Shown here in pieces: positions 11,401-20,999 of a stretch of 64,000 nucleotides of DNA; the stretch's first letter is position 1; every line of letters starts with the position of its first letter. The stretch comes from Sebastes aleutianus. Lineage: Eukaryota > Chordata > Actinopteri > Perciformes > Sebastidae. The DNA lies in NCBI GenBank assembly GCA_916700875.1, contig CAKAKS010000062.1:9311873-9375872 (forward strand), in the 5' to 3' direction. The translations under genes and the position numbers were made by a program. The notes below the pieces were generated by a model. That model searched no databases, was not told the origin of the DNA, and saw nothing but the letters and a program-made list of their open reading frames with translations.

Positions 11401-14400
11401 TGAAACGGCGGCTACACGTGCACAATTCTGGAAATGTGACTTTAATTAATTCCTTTGTCATAATTTGCCTCTGAGTTGGAGAGGCGCCTGATGCAGTTAA
11501 AGATAAGGATGAGTTTGTGTTAGCTAAATGTAAATGTCTGGATTCCTCTCTGGTGGTCCACAGTTGAATGTACGTATATACATTTCATATATGAGCACGC
11601 TAAATTATCACTCTCAAGACTGGATGCCTCTCAAACCCATTCTCTTATGATAATGTTCTCTTTATAATGGACGTGATTGAACCCTACATACAGACTCCAT
11701 CATTTCACAGCTGCCATACTATAACTTTAAAATTAGACGTGGGGAATTCCTGGTTGTATACCTCAAAGCCTTTGTAACTTTCTCCCTGTAAACCACTCGG
11801 CCTGTCAAATCTGAGTTCTCTTTTACATGTGGTGCCTACAGAGGCCGTAAAATGAAAAGGCGGGTTGATGACAGGAATTTAAAGTCATCCATCATACCCT
11901 AAATCTACCTTCATGTGAAGTCGTCATGGTGATGGTAGATTGCATGCGTGCACTATAAATTGCATAGGTTCAGTGGATGAAAGGCAGTTTTTCCCCTTCT
12001 TTTATTTTGTTTTTATTTTAATTGAAAGCTAATATTTTCCAACATGTGCAGAAGTTACCGTACCCCTCCATCTGTCTGGATGAAAAAAAAGGTAAACTAA
12101 CACAGGGTTGTGGCCTCTTGTCTGACTTGTTTAAATGTCCACTTCCCATGACTGACTTGTTAACTGTGTGTGTTTTGACCCCATTTAGTTTTACAAGTGG
12201 CTGACCCTGGCGTGTCACTGTGGAGATGAATTTCCGGGGTCGGAAACACATCTGAAATCTGAACAGAGGCAGAAATACAGATGAAATCTGATTCACTGTG
12301 CATCTGAACCTACTTCTATAGACATCATTTAGGCAAAAGATGTTTTTTAAATGACCATAATGTCAGTTAAGCCTCACTTGACCTAGCAAGACCCTCAGTT
12401 AAGTCTTGTCTTCCTGTTTGATAGGGCTGGGACAATTCACCTATCTTCCGATTTGATGCTATCACGATACTTGGGTGCTGATTCGATATGTATTGCGATT
12501 CGATATTACGATATATTGCGATTTTTGTTAACGTTTTTAACACTAGACCATGGGAAAAATGTAATAATACACTTCTAGGGACTTTTACTTTGGAAAATAT
12601 CTAAATTAATACAGTGAGAATATTTGATTTTCAGCATGTATGTAGTCAGAGATGTCCTGAAGTCAAATATATCAGTCATTGTCAGGCATTATTTATAAAA
12701 AAAATTCCCTCACAAATTAGTGGTATTTTGAAAACTGGAAGTAGTCATACGTGTATCCTTCCGCTAACTTCGCCAAGTCCGTCACTAGCTCTCCCGTCAG
12801 CTCCGTTCTCTTTATACATCCATGGTCAGCTCCATTGGGGCCGTTTGAATGCATTTAACATAAATGTCAGTATATGGGAGCTCTACAGTTGTAGCATCGG
12901 ACGATTTGACCACGGAGATGAGAGTGACGGCTGGCATGACCGCACGTTAATACGATTGTACTAATAATATTATCGTAATACTTTAACGTTTCCTGTCCGT
13001 GACAGAGTTAGCATGCAGCTTTAGCCATGATGTCTAGCTCTGCTTTTCCTGCAATATGTGAAACCCAAAGTGTTTCCATACTTTACTGTATGTGTAGTGT
13101 TTACCACTTTGGATTTAAAATGTGAGGGTGCAGGTCGTATCCACACGGACCCTGCGCTGTTTTCTACTTTTCTACGTTTTGGCTTGCAGCGCCTGGCTGC
13201 GGTTTGTTTTGGTGACGGATACGGAACGAATATGGCGTCACGTTACTCTGACCGCAACAATAAAAGCGGTAACTTCCTTCTACCTCCGTATAGACTCAAA
13301 TGAAGCAAATATATAGATTCTGGCATTTCAAACTCAATTTCAAAATCGTAAAAAAAAAAATAAAATATCGAGATACATAGGTGAATCGATTTTTTTCCTT
13401 CCCCTACTGTTTGACCTCAGCAGATGGTCAGACTTTGCCCATCTATCCTACAACCACATTTCACTATTTTTCATTGCAGAAGTGGTTCACTGGAGGTGGA
13501 AACAGCAGTAATAAGTTCATCATCCCTCTAACACACTTAAAAAGCCTCAGTGTTTTAGCTGTAAATGTAATGGACAAGTGATTTACATTGCATTGCTGCA
13601 TGACAAGTATTACACACCACAACACATTATCTCACCTCCAAGATATATTTCACCCTGGGTGTCAAAATTAGAAAAACAAAATGTCTCACTGCAATTGTGG
13701 TCTCTCCTCGTCTAAACATGTGGCCTCTACAGCATCATGTAACAGTATGATGCTGCTCACTGACTGATTTATGGACTCGGCTCAACATCTGGAACAGCAG
13801 CATCCATGTATGCACCACGTGGAGCATCCAGCTGTAAAACATCGAGCCTATCATGGCAGCCTTTTGTTTCCTGGCTCATCATCATCACCCACAGAGGACG
13901 TCCTCTGCCTGTGTGTGCCCCCTGGGCGTCCATTCATAACGCCAGTTAATGGGAGGAATAACAGTTATTTTCTGCTGAGGATGCCTCCCCTCTCAGAAGC
14001 ATTAAGGGAAAGACCGGATTTTATTATGACACTAGACTGAAGCAGGTGCACTAACTCCTAAGTTGTAAAAAAAAACACCTGGATTTGATTATCACGTGTG
14101 TTGTATTTGTTAGGAAGGACACATATGCCCTTGATAAGCTAATATTTCTCTAATTCAGCTCTAAAGAGAATAAAATACAAAAGAATTATAAGTTATAAAA
14201 CGTAAAAATTAAACATATATAGCCTATTACATGCAGTATTTAACTTAATTTTGGAGTAATTCTTATGAAATAGTTGCTATAAACTAGCCTAAATTTATAT
14301 TAGCTAACATACTTTTATGATACCCTTACGAAAAAGTAGTATACTTCAAGTTTATTTTATGATGTATACTTAAGTAATGTTCAAGTATATTTCCCCGAAG

Positions 14401-15115
14401 TATACTTTATGTAATAAGTATACTCATATCAATGTACTAGTAGTACAACTACACAGCCAAGTATACCTTTCTGCAGGCCTATAAGGCAAGAATACCTCAT
14501 GATACTTTTCTTAATTATATCTCGATCAAAAGATTAAGTACAAGTATAAGCCAAGTATACTTAAGACTTCTCTGTATACTTGTCAGTATGAGCCAAGTAG
14601 ACTTTTCTGTATACTTGTCAGTATAAGCCAAGTATACATGGACTTTTCTGTATACTTTTCAGTATGAGCCAAGTAGACTTTTCTGTATACTTGTTAGTAT
14701 GAGCCAAGTATACTTAGACTGTTCTGTATACTGGTCAGTATTAGCCAAGTATACTTAGACTTTTCTGTATACTTGTCAGTAGAAGTTAAGTATGTATATC
14801 TCTGATAAGTGCATAAAAAGTAAACTCTTATTTTAAGTTTAAAATAAGTATACTAATAGCACCCTTGAATAAACTTATATTTGGTAATGGTAGGCTATAT
14901 CCTGTGAGCTCGTGTACAATTTTCAATAAAACTCCCATGGTGTTTCACGTTTTACTATGATATTTGTATAGTATAATATAAGGAGTTGTTACAGTAAAAG
15001 GTGAAGCATCTCTAAAAGTCAAACAGTCAAACCGACTCAGCAGACTCACCTCGGCCACGCCAAACCGCAGACACGCCGCCAGCACCGCGAGCAGCAGCCG
15101 GACCCACGAGCTCAT
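2319..15115 (-). CDS. pdgfb: platelet-derived growth factor B (seven coding exons, 521 aa)
   Basis: Secreted growth factor of the PDGF/VEGF cystine-knot family. In vertebrates PDGF-B dimers bind PDGF receptors and recruit pericytes and smooth muscle cells. I joined exons 15050-15115, 8288-8384, 6495-6551, 4516-4709, 4211-4387, 3118-3958 and 2319-2452. Every junction is GT-AG, phases agree, and the total is 1566 nt. Residues 1-22 are a hydrophobic signal peptide and 23-71 a propeptide ending in the furin-type site RIPR. The mature chain would start at S72 (human PDGF-B also begins SL). Cysteines 83, 110, 116, 119, 120, 127, 164 and 166 have spacing 27-6-3-1-7-37-2, as in human PDGF-B. Motifs WPPCVEVQRCSGCCN and VECRC are seen, and R94 matches the receptor-contact Arg27. 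A basic tail (RPRKRMRKNRKR) resembles the retention motif. The oddity is residues 198-477, absent from the 241-aa human protein. Domain sequence favours B over A; which teleost B paralogue (ba or bb) is undecided. Confidence 0.93.
3118..3958 (-). CDS. pdgfb: pdgfb coding exon 6, enlarged 280-residue insert
   Basis: 841 nt open throughout, acceptor atcaaag, donor gtaagag. It enters in phase 0 and leaves in phase 1, coding residues 198-477. The start (VKVHSKDELHQWDELKQNQR) is helix-forming. A Gly/Ser/Asn/Thr-rich middle carries six N-glycosylation sequons (265, 290, 317, 327, 344, 401). Residues about 404-459 form a highly charged Glu/Lys/Gln/Leu heptad-like coiled coil, then a His-rich patch (HHLHGKHHHH). 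It has no cysteine. Human PDGF-B has nothing comparable between the growth-factor domain and the basic tail. Its coding status rests on the long open frame, good splice sites and the phase match to both neighbours. Confidence 0.82.
4211..4387 (-). CDS. pdgfb: pdgfb coding exon 5 (end of PDGF domain)
   Basis: 177 nt, acceptor tctctag, donor gtacag, phase 0 at both ends (residues 139-197). It begins VMKIEYVNKRP and holds the last two domain cysteines in VECRC (164, 166). After the domain comes a proline/lysine stretch with a basic cluster KKKSSRR (176-182) and a glycosylation sequon NQT (190). The cluster lies where soluble and retained PDGF forms usually diverge. Confidence 0.94.
4516..4709 (-). 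CDS. pdgfb: pdgfb coding exon 4 (PDGF domain, first part)
   Basis: 194 nt, acceptor ccctcag, donor gtaaac. It codes residues 75-138 with six of the eight cysteines (83, 110, 116, 119, 120, 127) and the family signature WPPCVEVQRCSGCC. The N-terminal strand CKVRTEVVEVTR resembles human PDGF-B (CKTRTEVFEISR) more than PDGF-A. It ends on a codon boundary. Confidence 0.96.
4776..5301. repeat. minisatellite in pdgfb intron 3
   Basis: Degenerate tandem units of about 25-30 bp built from 'tttgtggtcattttgcatct'. Two near-identical blocks of about 73 bp (4826-4898 and 5229-5301) bound it, each containing 'gacattttgcaggtgaagcc' and a GGGGCCCC-type run. Translations across it are artefacts. Confidence 0.75.
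6495..6551 (-). CDS. pdgfb: pdgfb coding exon 3 (end of propeptide, cleavage site)
   Basis: 57 nt, acceptor tctcag, donor gtgagc, phase 1 at both ends. Read in the frame set by exon 2 it gives DEEDGISAANGGHRIPRSL. RIPR at residues 68-71 fits the R-x-x-R convertase rule, and the following SL matches the start of mature human PDGF-B. It is too short to appear as a free-standing reading frame and was found by following the splice phase. Confidence 0.83.
7655..7997. repeat. AACGT/AACAT-type satellite in pdgfb intron 2
   Basis: About 340 bp of nearly pure five- and ten-base units (cgtaa, cataa, caacgtaacgtaa). It is open in several minus-strand frames, giving Tyr/Cys/Leu/Val-rich translations that reflect repeat composition, not genes. 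Confidence 0.88.
8288..8384 (-). CDS. pdgfb: pdgfb coding exon 2 (propeptide)
   Basis: 97 nt between acceptor tgtttcag and donor gtaaag. It codes residues 23-54 plus one base, reading GEPLPAALVELVRNSPISSI and then EDLQLLLLTDSV. This matches the PDGF propeptide pattern (G-D/E-P-x-P, then S-x-x-S-x-x-D-L-Q-x-L-L). It ends in phase 1. Confidence 0.9.
8500..10310. other. pdgfb intron 1, no feature recognised
   Basis: No exon with matching phase and no element with clear ends. A purine-rich patch lies near 9290-9360. The frame at 9593-10057 has no recognisable domain. Confidence 0.4.
10317..10440. mobile_element. short inverted-repeat element (MITE-like)
   Basis: About 124 bp with imperfect inverted ends (aaggatgggacaatat against atatcgtcccatgcct) and an AT-rich interior. 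Confidence 0.5.
10546..11155. mobile_element. GGGCTGAAACTAACG repeat, interrupted
   Basis: Begins 'agggctgaaactaac' and carries 'tttggtcaataaaatgtcag' and 'tgacgtcctcaaatttcttg', all shared with the uninterrupted copy at 62585-62948. About 300 bp near 10598-10905 is not in the other copy and is a separate insertion. Confidence 0.7.
10598..10905. mobile_element. nested insertion with internal hairpin
   Basis: Present only in this copy of the host repeat. Near its left end are inverted arms of 22 bp (ggtaattgttgtgatataaa against ttatttcacaacaatgac) around a loop of about 30 bp. No coding capacity; family not identified. Confidence 0.5.
12424..13395. mobile_element. about 970-bp element with inverted ends
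   Basis: Left end 'gggacaattcacctatct' and right end 'agatacataggtgaatcgat' are inverted matches. The flanks read 'gatattacgatatattgcg', typical of non-autonomous fish DNA elements. It encodes nothing recognisable. Confidence 0.55.
14290..14860. repeat. GTATAC 41-bp tandem array, pdgfb intron 1 side
   Basis: Units of about 41 bp ('agtatacttagacttttctg' then 'tatacttgtcagtataagcc') preceded by a unique head (14458-14590) that recurs at 16530-16650. It lies about 190 bp downstream of the exon 1 donor. Confidence 0.85.
15050..15115 (-). CDS. pdgfb: pdgfb coding exon 1 (signal peptide)
   Basis: 22 codons: the start ATG has A at -3 (GCAAGATGA), followed by a charged start and a hydrophobic core (VRLLLAVLAACL), ending GVAE just before donor gtgagt. 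The frame stays open upstream to 15193, but there is no earlier ATG in it, so 15115 is the start. It splices in phase 0 across a 6.7-kb intron. Confidence 0.88.
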
Positions 15116-15337
15116 CTTGCTGCCCAGCCTCGAGCCTCCTCGACGGACCGGGCATTTATGGAAGCGCGAGAGAATCCCTTCTCTCCTCAGCACTGCGCGC
15201 GGGGGGACAGCGGCTCGCCCTGCGAAACTACTGCTGCGTGCGTAAAGACAAGTCTGTCCAACACTGTGTTGTCTCTCCAGTCAGAGATATCCGAAGAAGA
15301 TGAAGAAAGCGCTCGTGCTCAGGTCAGGGGCACGCAA

Positions 15338-15345
15338 CTTTTATG
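15338..15345 (-). promoter_or_regulatory. pdgfb: TATA-like element upstream of pdgfb
   Basis: Minus-strand CATAAAAG lies about 220 nt before the start codon in an otherwise GC-containing leader. The family is TATA-driven in mammals with a long leader, so this is a candidate only; a start site near 15310 would give a leader of about 200 nt. Confidence 0.22.
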
Positions 15346-16139
15346 TCATAAAAAAAGAAGAAGAAGCTCCACAGTCCTGGATGAATAATAAACATCCAAA
15401 AATGAAGGCGTTTTTCTATTTAATTCACCTTGCCTAAAAGTGTGCGTAAAAACGGATCAATACATTTAATTAACAAAACGACATTTTCCAAGTCACAAAC
15501 TTCACAATACAAAACTATATGCAGAACTCAGAAAGTGAGTTTCAATTATTCCATTTTATGTCCCGTTTTCTTTAAAAAATACAATATATCCAACTGTCTT
15601 CTCTTTTCCCCATGCAGTGGGTCTCTTTAATTAACCGTGATGCGATCCCAGCTGAACGTCTGAAATAACGTGGCAGGTCATCAGCACGGTAGTAGTCTGA
15701 GTAGTCCTCTTCTTCCAAGGAGTCTTATCAATAAGCAGAGCTCTGTGTGGCTCAGTGCGCCTCAGCCCTGCTGGAGCTGCCTGATTACGCAGCGGTGGTG
15801 TTGGTGGTGGTGGTGGTGCTGAGGGGTATAGAGCAGATTTCCAAGAGCCTCTCTCCCGCCCCCTGCCTGAAGAATGGGCGATAATGTGCGCACAAAGGAG
15901 CGACAATAATTTCACAAACGAGCAGCCATGCAGCCACTCTGAGCAATATTTCATCTGTCGTGAATCATTTATGCAGATATTCCTGCATGAGGCAGCGCCA
16001 AGTCCTGGTGTGGGTTTTTGTGTGTTGATCTGTTTCTGCACACGTGATCTGGTTTTACATTTTAGTATTATTAACTCTGAGGGTGTAAAAATATCAACCC
16101 AGTGTTTATGTCACTGTTTTTGAAGTAAATTCAATTTGG

Positions 16140-17147
16140 GATTAATTGGCCCACTTTGTAGTTTATAAAAGTATACTTTTAAGTGCACTATTAGAGCAGT
16201 AAACTTTGAGTACACTACTAGTTTACATCTAAGTTGCATTTTGTACTGCAACTATACTACAAGTGAATACCTATACTGTTAGTTTAATAGCTATATACTT
16301 GTAGCCCACTTTTTAGTTTATGAAAGTACACTTTGTATACTTTAACTTACAGTACTTAGCTAATTGTTTATGTATTACATAAAGACACTTGCTCCTTTTG
16401 CACTTTGACTTGATGTTTTTTGTGATGATAAAAAATTCTTGATGAATTGAAGTAAATTCATACCAAAACATTTTTACGTTTACAAACTCTCACACACTTT
16501 AATAGGCTAATCTGTCAAAAAGTAAGCACAACTACAAGCCAAGTATACCTTTCTGTAGGCCTATAAGGTAAGAATACTTCATTATACTTTTCTTAAGTAT
16601 ATCTCGATCAAAAGATTAAGTACAAGTATAAGCCAAGTATACTTAGACTTTTCTGTATACGTGTCTGTGTAAGCTAAGTATATTTAAGACTTTTCTGTAT
16701 ACTTGTCATCAGTATAAGCCAAGTATACTTAAGACTTTTCTGTATACTTTTCTGTGTAAGCTAAGTATACTTAAGACTTTTCTGTATACTTGTCATCAGT
16801 ATAAGCAAGGTATACTTAGACTTTTCTGTATACTTGTCAGTGTGAGCCAAGTAGTCTTCTCTGTATACTTGTCAGTATGAGCCAAGTAGACTGTTCTGTA
16901 TACTTGTCAGTATAAGCCAAGTATACTTAGACTGTGCTGTATACTTGTCAGTATAAGCCAAGTATACTTAGACTTTTCTGTATACTTGTCTGTGTAAGCC
17001 AAGTATACTTAGACTGTTCTGTATACTTGTCAGTATGAGCCAAGTAGACTGTTCTGTATACTTGTCAGTATAAGCCAAGTATACTTAGACTGTGCTGTAT
17101 ACTTGTCAGTATAAGCCAAGTATACTTAGACTGTTCTGTATACTTGG
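16140..17147. repeat. GTATAC 41-bp tandem array, upstream of pdgfb
   Basis: Second, longer array of the same unit in the same orientation with the same head sequence ('aggcctataaggtaagaata', 'tctcgatcaaaagattaag'). It starts about 1 kb upstream of the pdgfb start codon. Confidence 0.85.
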
Positions 17148-17309
17148 TCAGCAGTGGTCATAACACTTGAGTGGTCTTCTCAGGTATTATTAGAGTATTT
17201 CCACATTATGTTACTTTATCTACTCCACTACAATTATTTAACAGCTTTAGTTGCTATTACTCTTCAGATTGAGATTTTATATACAAAACACACGATCAGG
17301 CAGTAATTG

Positions 17310-18702
17310 GAATGTAACTAAGTACATTTACTAAAGTACTGTACTTAAGTACAATTTTGAGGTACATGTACTTTACTTGATGCTACTTTTCCTCCACTAC
17401 ATTTTGGAGGCAAATATTCTATTTTTACTCCACTACATGTATTTGATAACTTTAGTTACTATAGTTGCTTTACAGATTTATATGATGATGTATAATTATA
17501 GGTTAAGTTATCCAAAAATATGCCGTATAAAGTAATTCAAATAAGCTCCACCTTTACCAGCAGCAGCATTAAAAGGACGTACACATTAATGCATCAATAA
17601 TTAGAATCTGATCATATAATAAACAGTATTCTGAAATGGGCCATTATGCACAATGGGTACTTTTACTTTTGGTACTTCAAGTATATTTTGATGCTAATTT
17701 GGGCTGTCAATCGATTAAAATATTTAATCACTATTAATCGCATGATTGTCCATAGTTAATCGTGATTAATCACATCACATTTTTATCTGTTCAAAATGTA
17801 CCGTAAAGGGAGATTTGTCAAGTATTTAATACTCTTATCAACATGGGAGTGGACAAATATGCTGCTTTATGTAAATGTACGTATATTTATTATTGGAAAT
17901 CAATTAACAACACTCAAATCATAACATGGCAAACTGTAGCCCAACAGGCAACAACAGCTGTCAGTGTGTCAGTGTGCTGACTTGACTATGACTTGCCCCA
18001 AACTGCTTGTGATTATCATAAAGTGGGCATGTCTGTAAAGGGGAGACTCGTGGGTACCCATAGAACCCATTTTCATTCACATATCTGGAGGTCAGATGTC
18101 AAAGAAACTGGTCATGACAGTTTTTCCTCGCCAAAATTTAGTGCAAGTTTGGAGTGTTATTTAGCCTACTTCATGACAAGCTAGTATGACATGGTTGACA
18201 CCAATGGATTCCTTAGGTTTTGTAGTTTAATATGCTGCCAGTATCTTCACTAGCTAGCTTTAAAACTGAGCGTGCTACAACCTAAAAATTGCAAGTTGCA
18301 TTAATGCGTTAAAGAAATTAGTGGCGTTAAAACAAATTACACCTAGTAGCTTTAGTTACTTTGTAGATTTAGATAATGATGTATGATTATAGGTTAAACT
18401 ATCCAACACTATATAAAGTAATTCAAATAAGCTCCACCTTTACCAGCTGCAACATTAAAGTGATGAACACATTAGTGCATCAGTAATGATAATCTGATCA
18501 TAAAATAAATAATATTCTGACACGGACCATTCTGCACAATGAGTACATTTACTTTTGGTACTTCAAATATATTTTTGATGCTAATACTTTAGTACTTTAA
18601 CTTCAGTAAGATTCTGAATGCATGGCTTTTACTTGTGTTTTTACACTATATTATTGCTACCTTTACTTAAGTAAAAGATATGAATACTTCTTCCACCACT
18701 GT
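17310..18702. repeat. TTACTTAAGTAAAGG-type fish repeat, duplicated and interrupted
   Basis: Runs from 'taagtacatttactaaagta' to 'gaatacttcttccaccactg'. A segment of about 255 bp (17440-17700) recurs in diverged form at 18345-18600, and an AGGGCTGTCAA element lies between the two. Confidence 0.65.
17701..18338 (+). mobile_element. AGGGCTGTCAA element, copy 1
   Basis: Starts 'gggctgtcaatcgattaaaa' and runs through the shared core 'gggcatgtctgtaaagggga' to 'agtggcgttaaaacaaatt'; the far terminal repeat is missing. It interrupts another repeat. Confidence 0.8.
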
Positions 18703-20260
18703 GATCAGGTTATAAAACATGATGTTTTGTTGTAGATTAATCCGTCCAACAGTATCTAAAGTACAAACTTGACAAACTACAATAGCACACATTAATTATT
18801 CTGTATTTATAATCCAATAATAGATGATTCAATAGTGATATGATATATGATAATATGATCATTTAACACAGTCCTTTATCTGCACGCCAACTACGTTACT
18901 TATACTACTTTAAGTACATTTATGTACTTTTATGTCTTTAAAATTTTGAACGCAGCACTGGTACTTGTCCAACGGTGGTATTGCTACTATTATTATTGCT
19001 AAATTAAAGGATCTGAATACTTCCTCCACCACAGTTTAAGACTGCACAACACACCCATGTTATAATTTTATTTTAGAGTCTATAACAGAATTGTTTGTCC
19101 CCCATATGGACAAATTCAGGTTCTGATGGACTTATAACAACAACCCTGTTAACAACTTGAAATAACAGTTATGAACAGTGAGAACTAAAAACTTAAAGTT
19201 GCACGATCAACTGTTTTAATTCATGAAATATGTAAAACAGAAGATGCTTTAAGCAAAGTCAACCATTATGAATAACCCATGACCCTAAATTCAGCCCATT
19301 GCATAACAGACCTTTATGCAGCGACTATTGCTGGAGAGGTCACGGGGATAGTTGCCATGCCAACTGACTCCTCTCGTTACCTCAGCATCGCGGCTAGCCG
19401 GGCTATCAGGAAACAAAAGGTGTTTCTAAATATCACAGGAGTTATTCTCAGAGATCTGACCTTTGACGGTCACCCATGTTTAGGGAACATTTTTGAACAA
19501 TGCCTGACGGTGACTCTGCATGTTCAAACTCAGCCGACCCAAAAATAGTCTATCAGCCGGCCGAACCTAGCGGACTTATAATGATACGTGACAAGGGGCA
19601 AAAGAGCAAGAACATTTTTATCATGGAAACAAACATTTGAAAGGTGAAGTGCATTAAAGAACAAACCTGCTCAAGAAATTCCCACATTGTTTCTGACTGA
19701 AGGCCTTTTAGACAGATCCACCACTGTACTGCAGCTGTGAATAATGTCCCTACAGTCTTTTCTTCCAGTTCAATCATGGCCCGGTGAATAATAGGATGCC
19801 ATTGTTTTTCTAACAAGAGTCAATGGAGGAAACAGCATGAGCTATGGAGCTATATTTACACTCTGTTTCATATTCACACGTTTGGCCAAGGCCACTGGCA
19901 GTATGGGGTAACCATTGTGCCTTAGGATACCGGTGCAATGCAGCACTATAAGGACACGGTGATGATGTAAAGTGAAATGATCAAATTATACGGCAAGTCT
20001 TTATGGATGTAAAAAAATAGCTTAATGTTGCCATTCGTTTTTAGTCTAAAGTTCAGTGATTGAAGATACCAATTTTTGAAACTAAAAATACTTTTTAAAA
20101 CATGAATTTTCTTTTAATTTTACTAAGGGAAGTCTGTAGATATCAGTGGCGGACTCAGGCTGCCTGAGGGGCAGGGGCGAAAAAAAATAAAAAAGAGCAC
20201 CAGCTGCATGCAGCGGGGAACCGGCACACAGAAAGTATTCTAGCAGGTAGCCTAAACGGC
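18703..20260. other. gene-free stretch with repeat fragments
   Basis: A further partial TTACTTAAG repeat ends near 19035. The plus-strand frame 19279-19548 (89 aa) has no recognisable family and no splice context. Otherwise nothing seen. Confidence 0.4.
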
Positions 20261-20261
20261 A

Positions 20262-20975
20262 CTGCATCATGTTTTCTCCATTTTAAGGCCACCCTAGAGG
20301 GCACTTTATCACATTTTCTACATTTAAGGGCACCCATTTGTGCACTTTATCCCGATTCCTCTACTGGAATAGAACCCCAGAGGGCACTGCATCATGTTTT
20401 ATCTACTGTATCATAGGGGCATCCAAGAAGGCACTTTATCTTGTTTGCTCTACTGGAAGGACACCCTAGAGGGCACTTTATCTCGTTTTCTCTACTGGAA
20501 GGACGCCCTATAGGGCATTATTTCCCATTTTCTCCACTGGAAGGACACCCTAGAGAGCACTTTGTCTTGTTTTCTCTACTGGAAGGACGCCCCAGAGGGC
20601 ACTTTGTCGCTACTGGAAGGACACCTTAGAGGACACTTTATCCCATTTTCTCTACTGGAAGGATGCCCTAGAGGACATTTTATCCCGTTTTCTCCACTGG
20701 AAGGATGCCCTAGAGGACACTTTATCCCGTTTTCTCTACTGGAAGGGCACCCTAGAGGGAACTTTATCCCGTTTTCTCTACTGGAAGGACACCTTAGAGG
20801 ACACTTTATCCTGTTTTCTCTCCTGGAAGGACGCCCTAGAGGGAACTTTATCCCGTTTTCTCCACTGGAAGGATGCCCTAGAGGACACTTTATCCTGTTT
20901 TCTCTCCTGGAAGGACGCCCTAGAGGGAACTTTATCCCGTTTTCTCAGCTGGACGGATGCCCTAGAGGGCACTTT
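20262..20975. repeat. 42-bp minisatellite (about 17 units)
   Basis: Unit of 42 bp: 'actttatcccgttttctcta' then 'ctggaaggacgccctagagg' plus two bases. Because 42 is divisible by three, both strands show long open frames repeating a 14-residue word (HFIPFSLLEGRPRG on the plus strand). No start context, splice site or domain supports coding. Confidence 0.9.
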
Positions 20976-20999
20976 TGCTGCGTTTCTTTCGAACATCTT

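Noticed and set aside
15631..16041. 136-codon minus-strand frame upstream of pdgfb
   Set aside because: Low complexity (proline run from a GGTGGT repeat), no recognisable domain; probably promoter or leader sequence.
14458..17147. Regularly spaced repeats as a CRISPR array
   Set aside because: The units are head-to-tail tandem repeats without unique spacers, and the window is vertebrate nuclear DNA.
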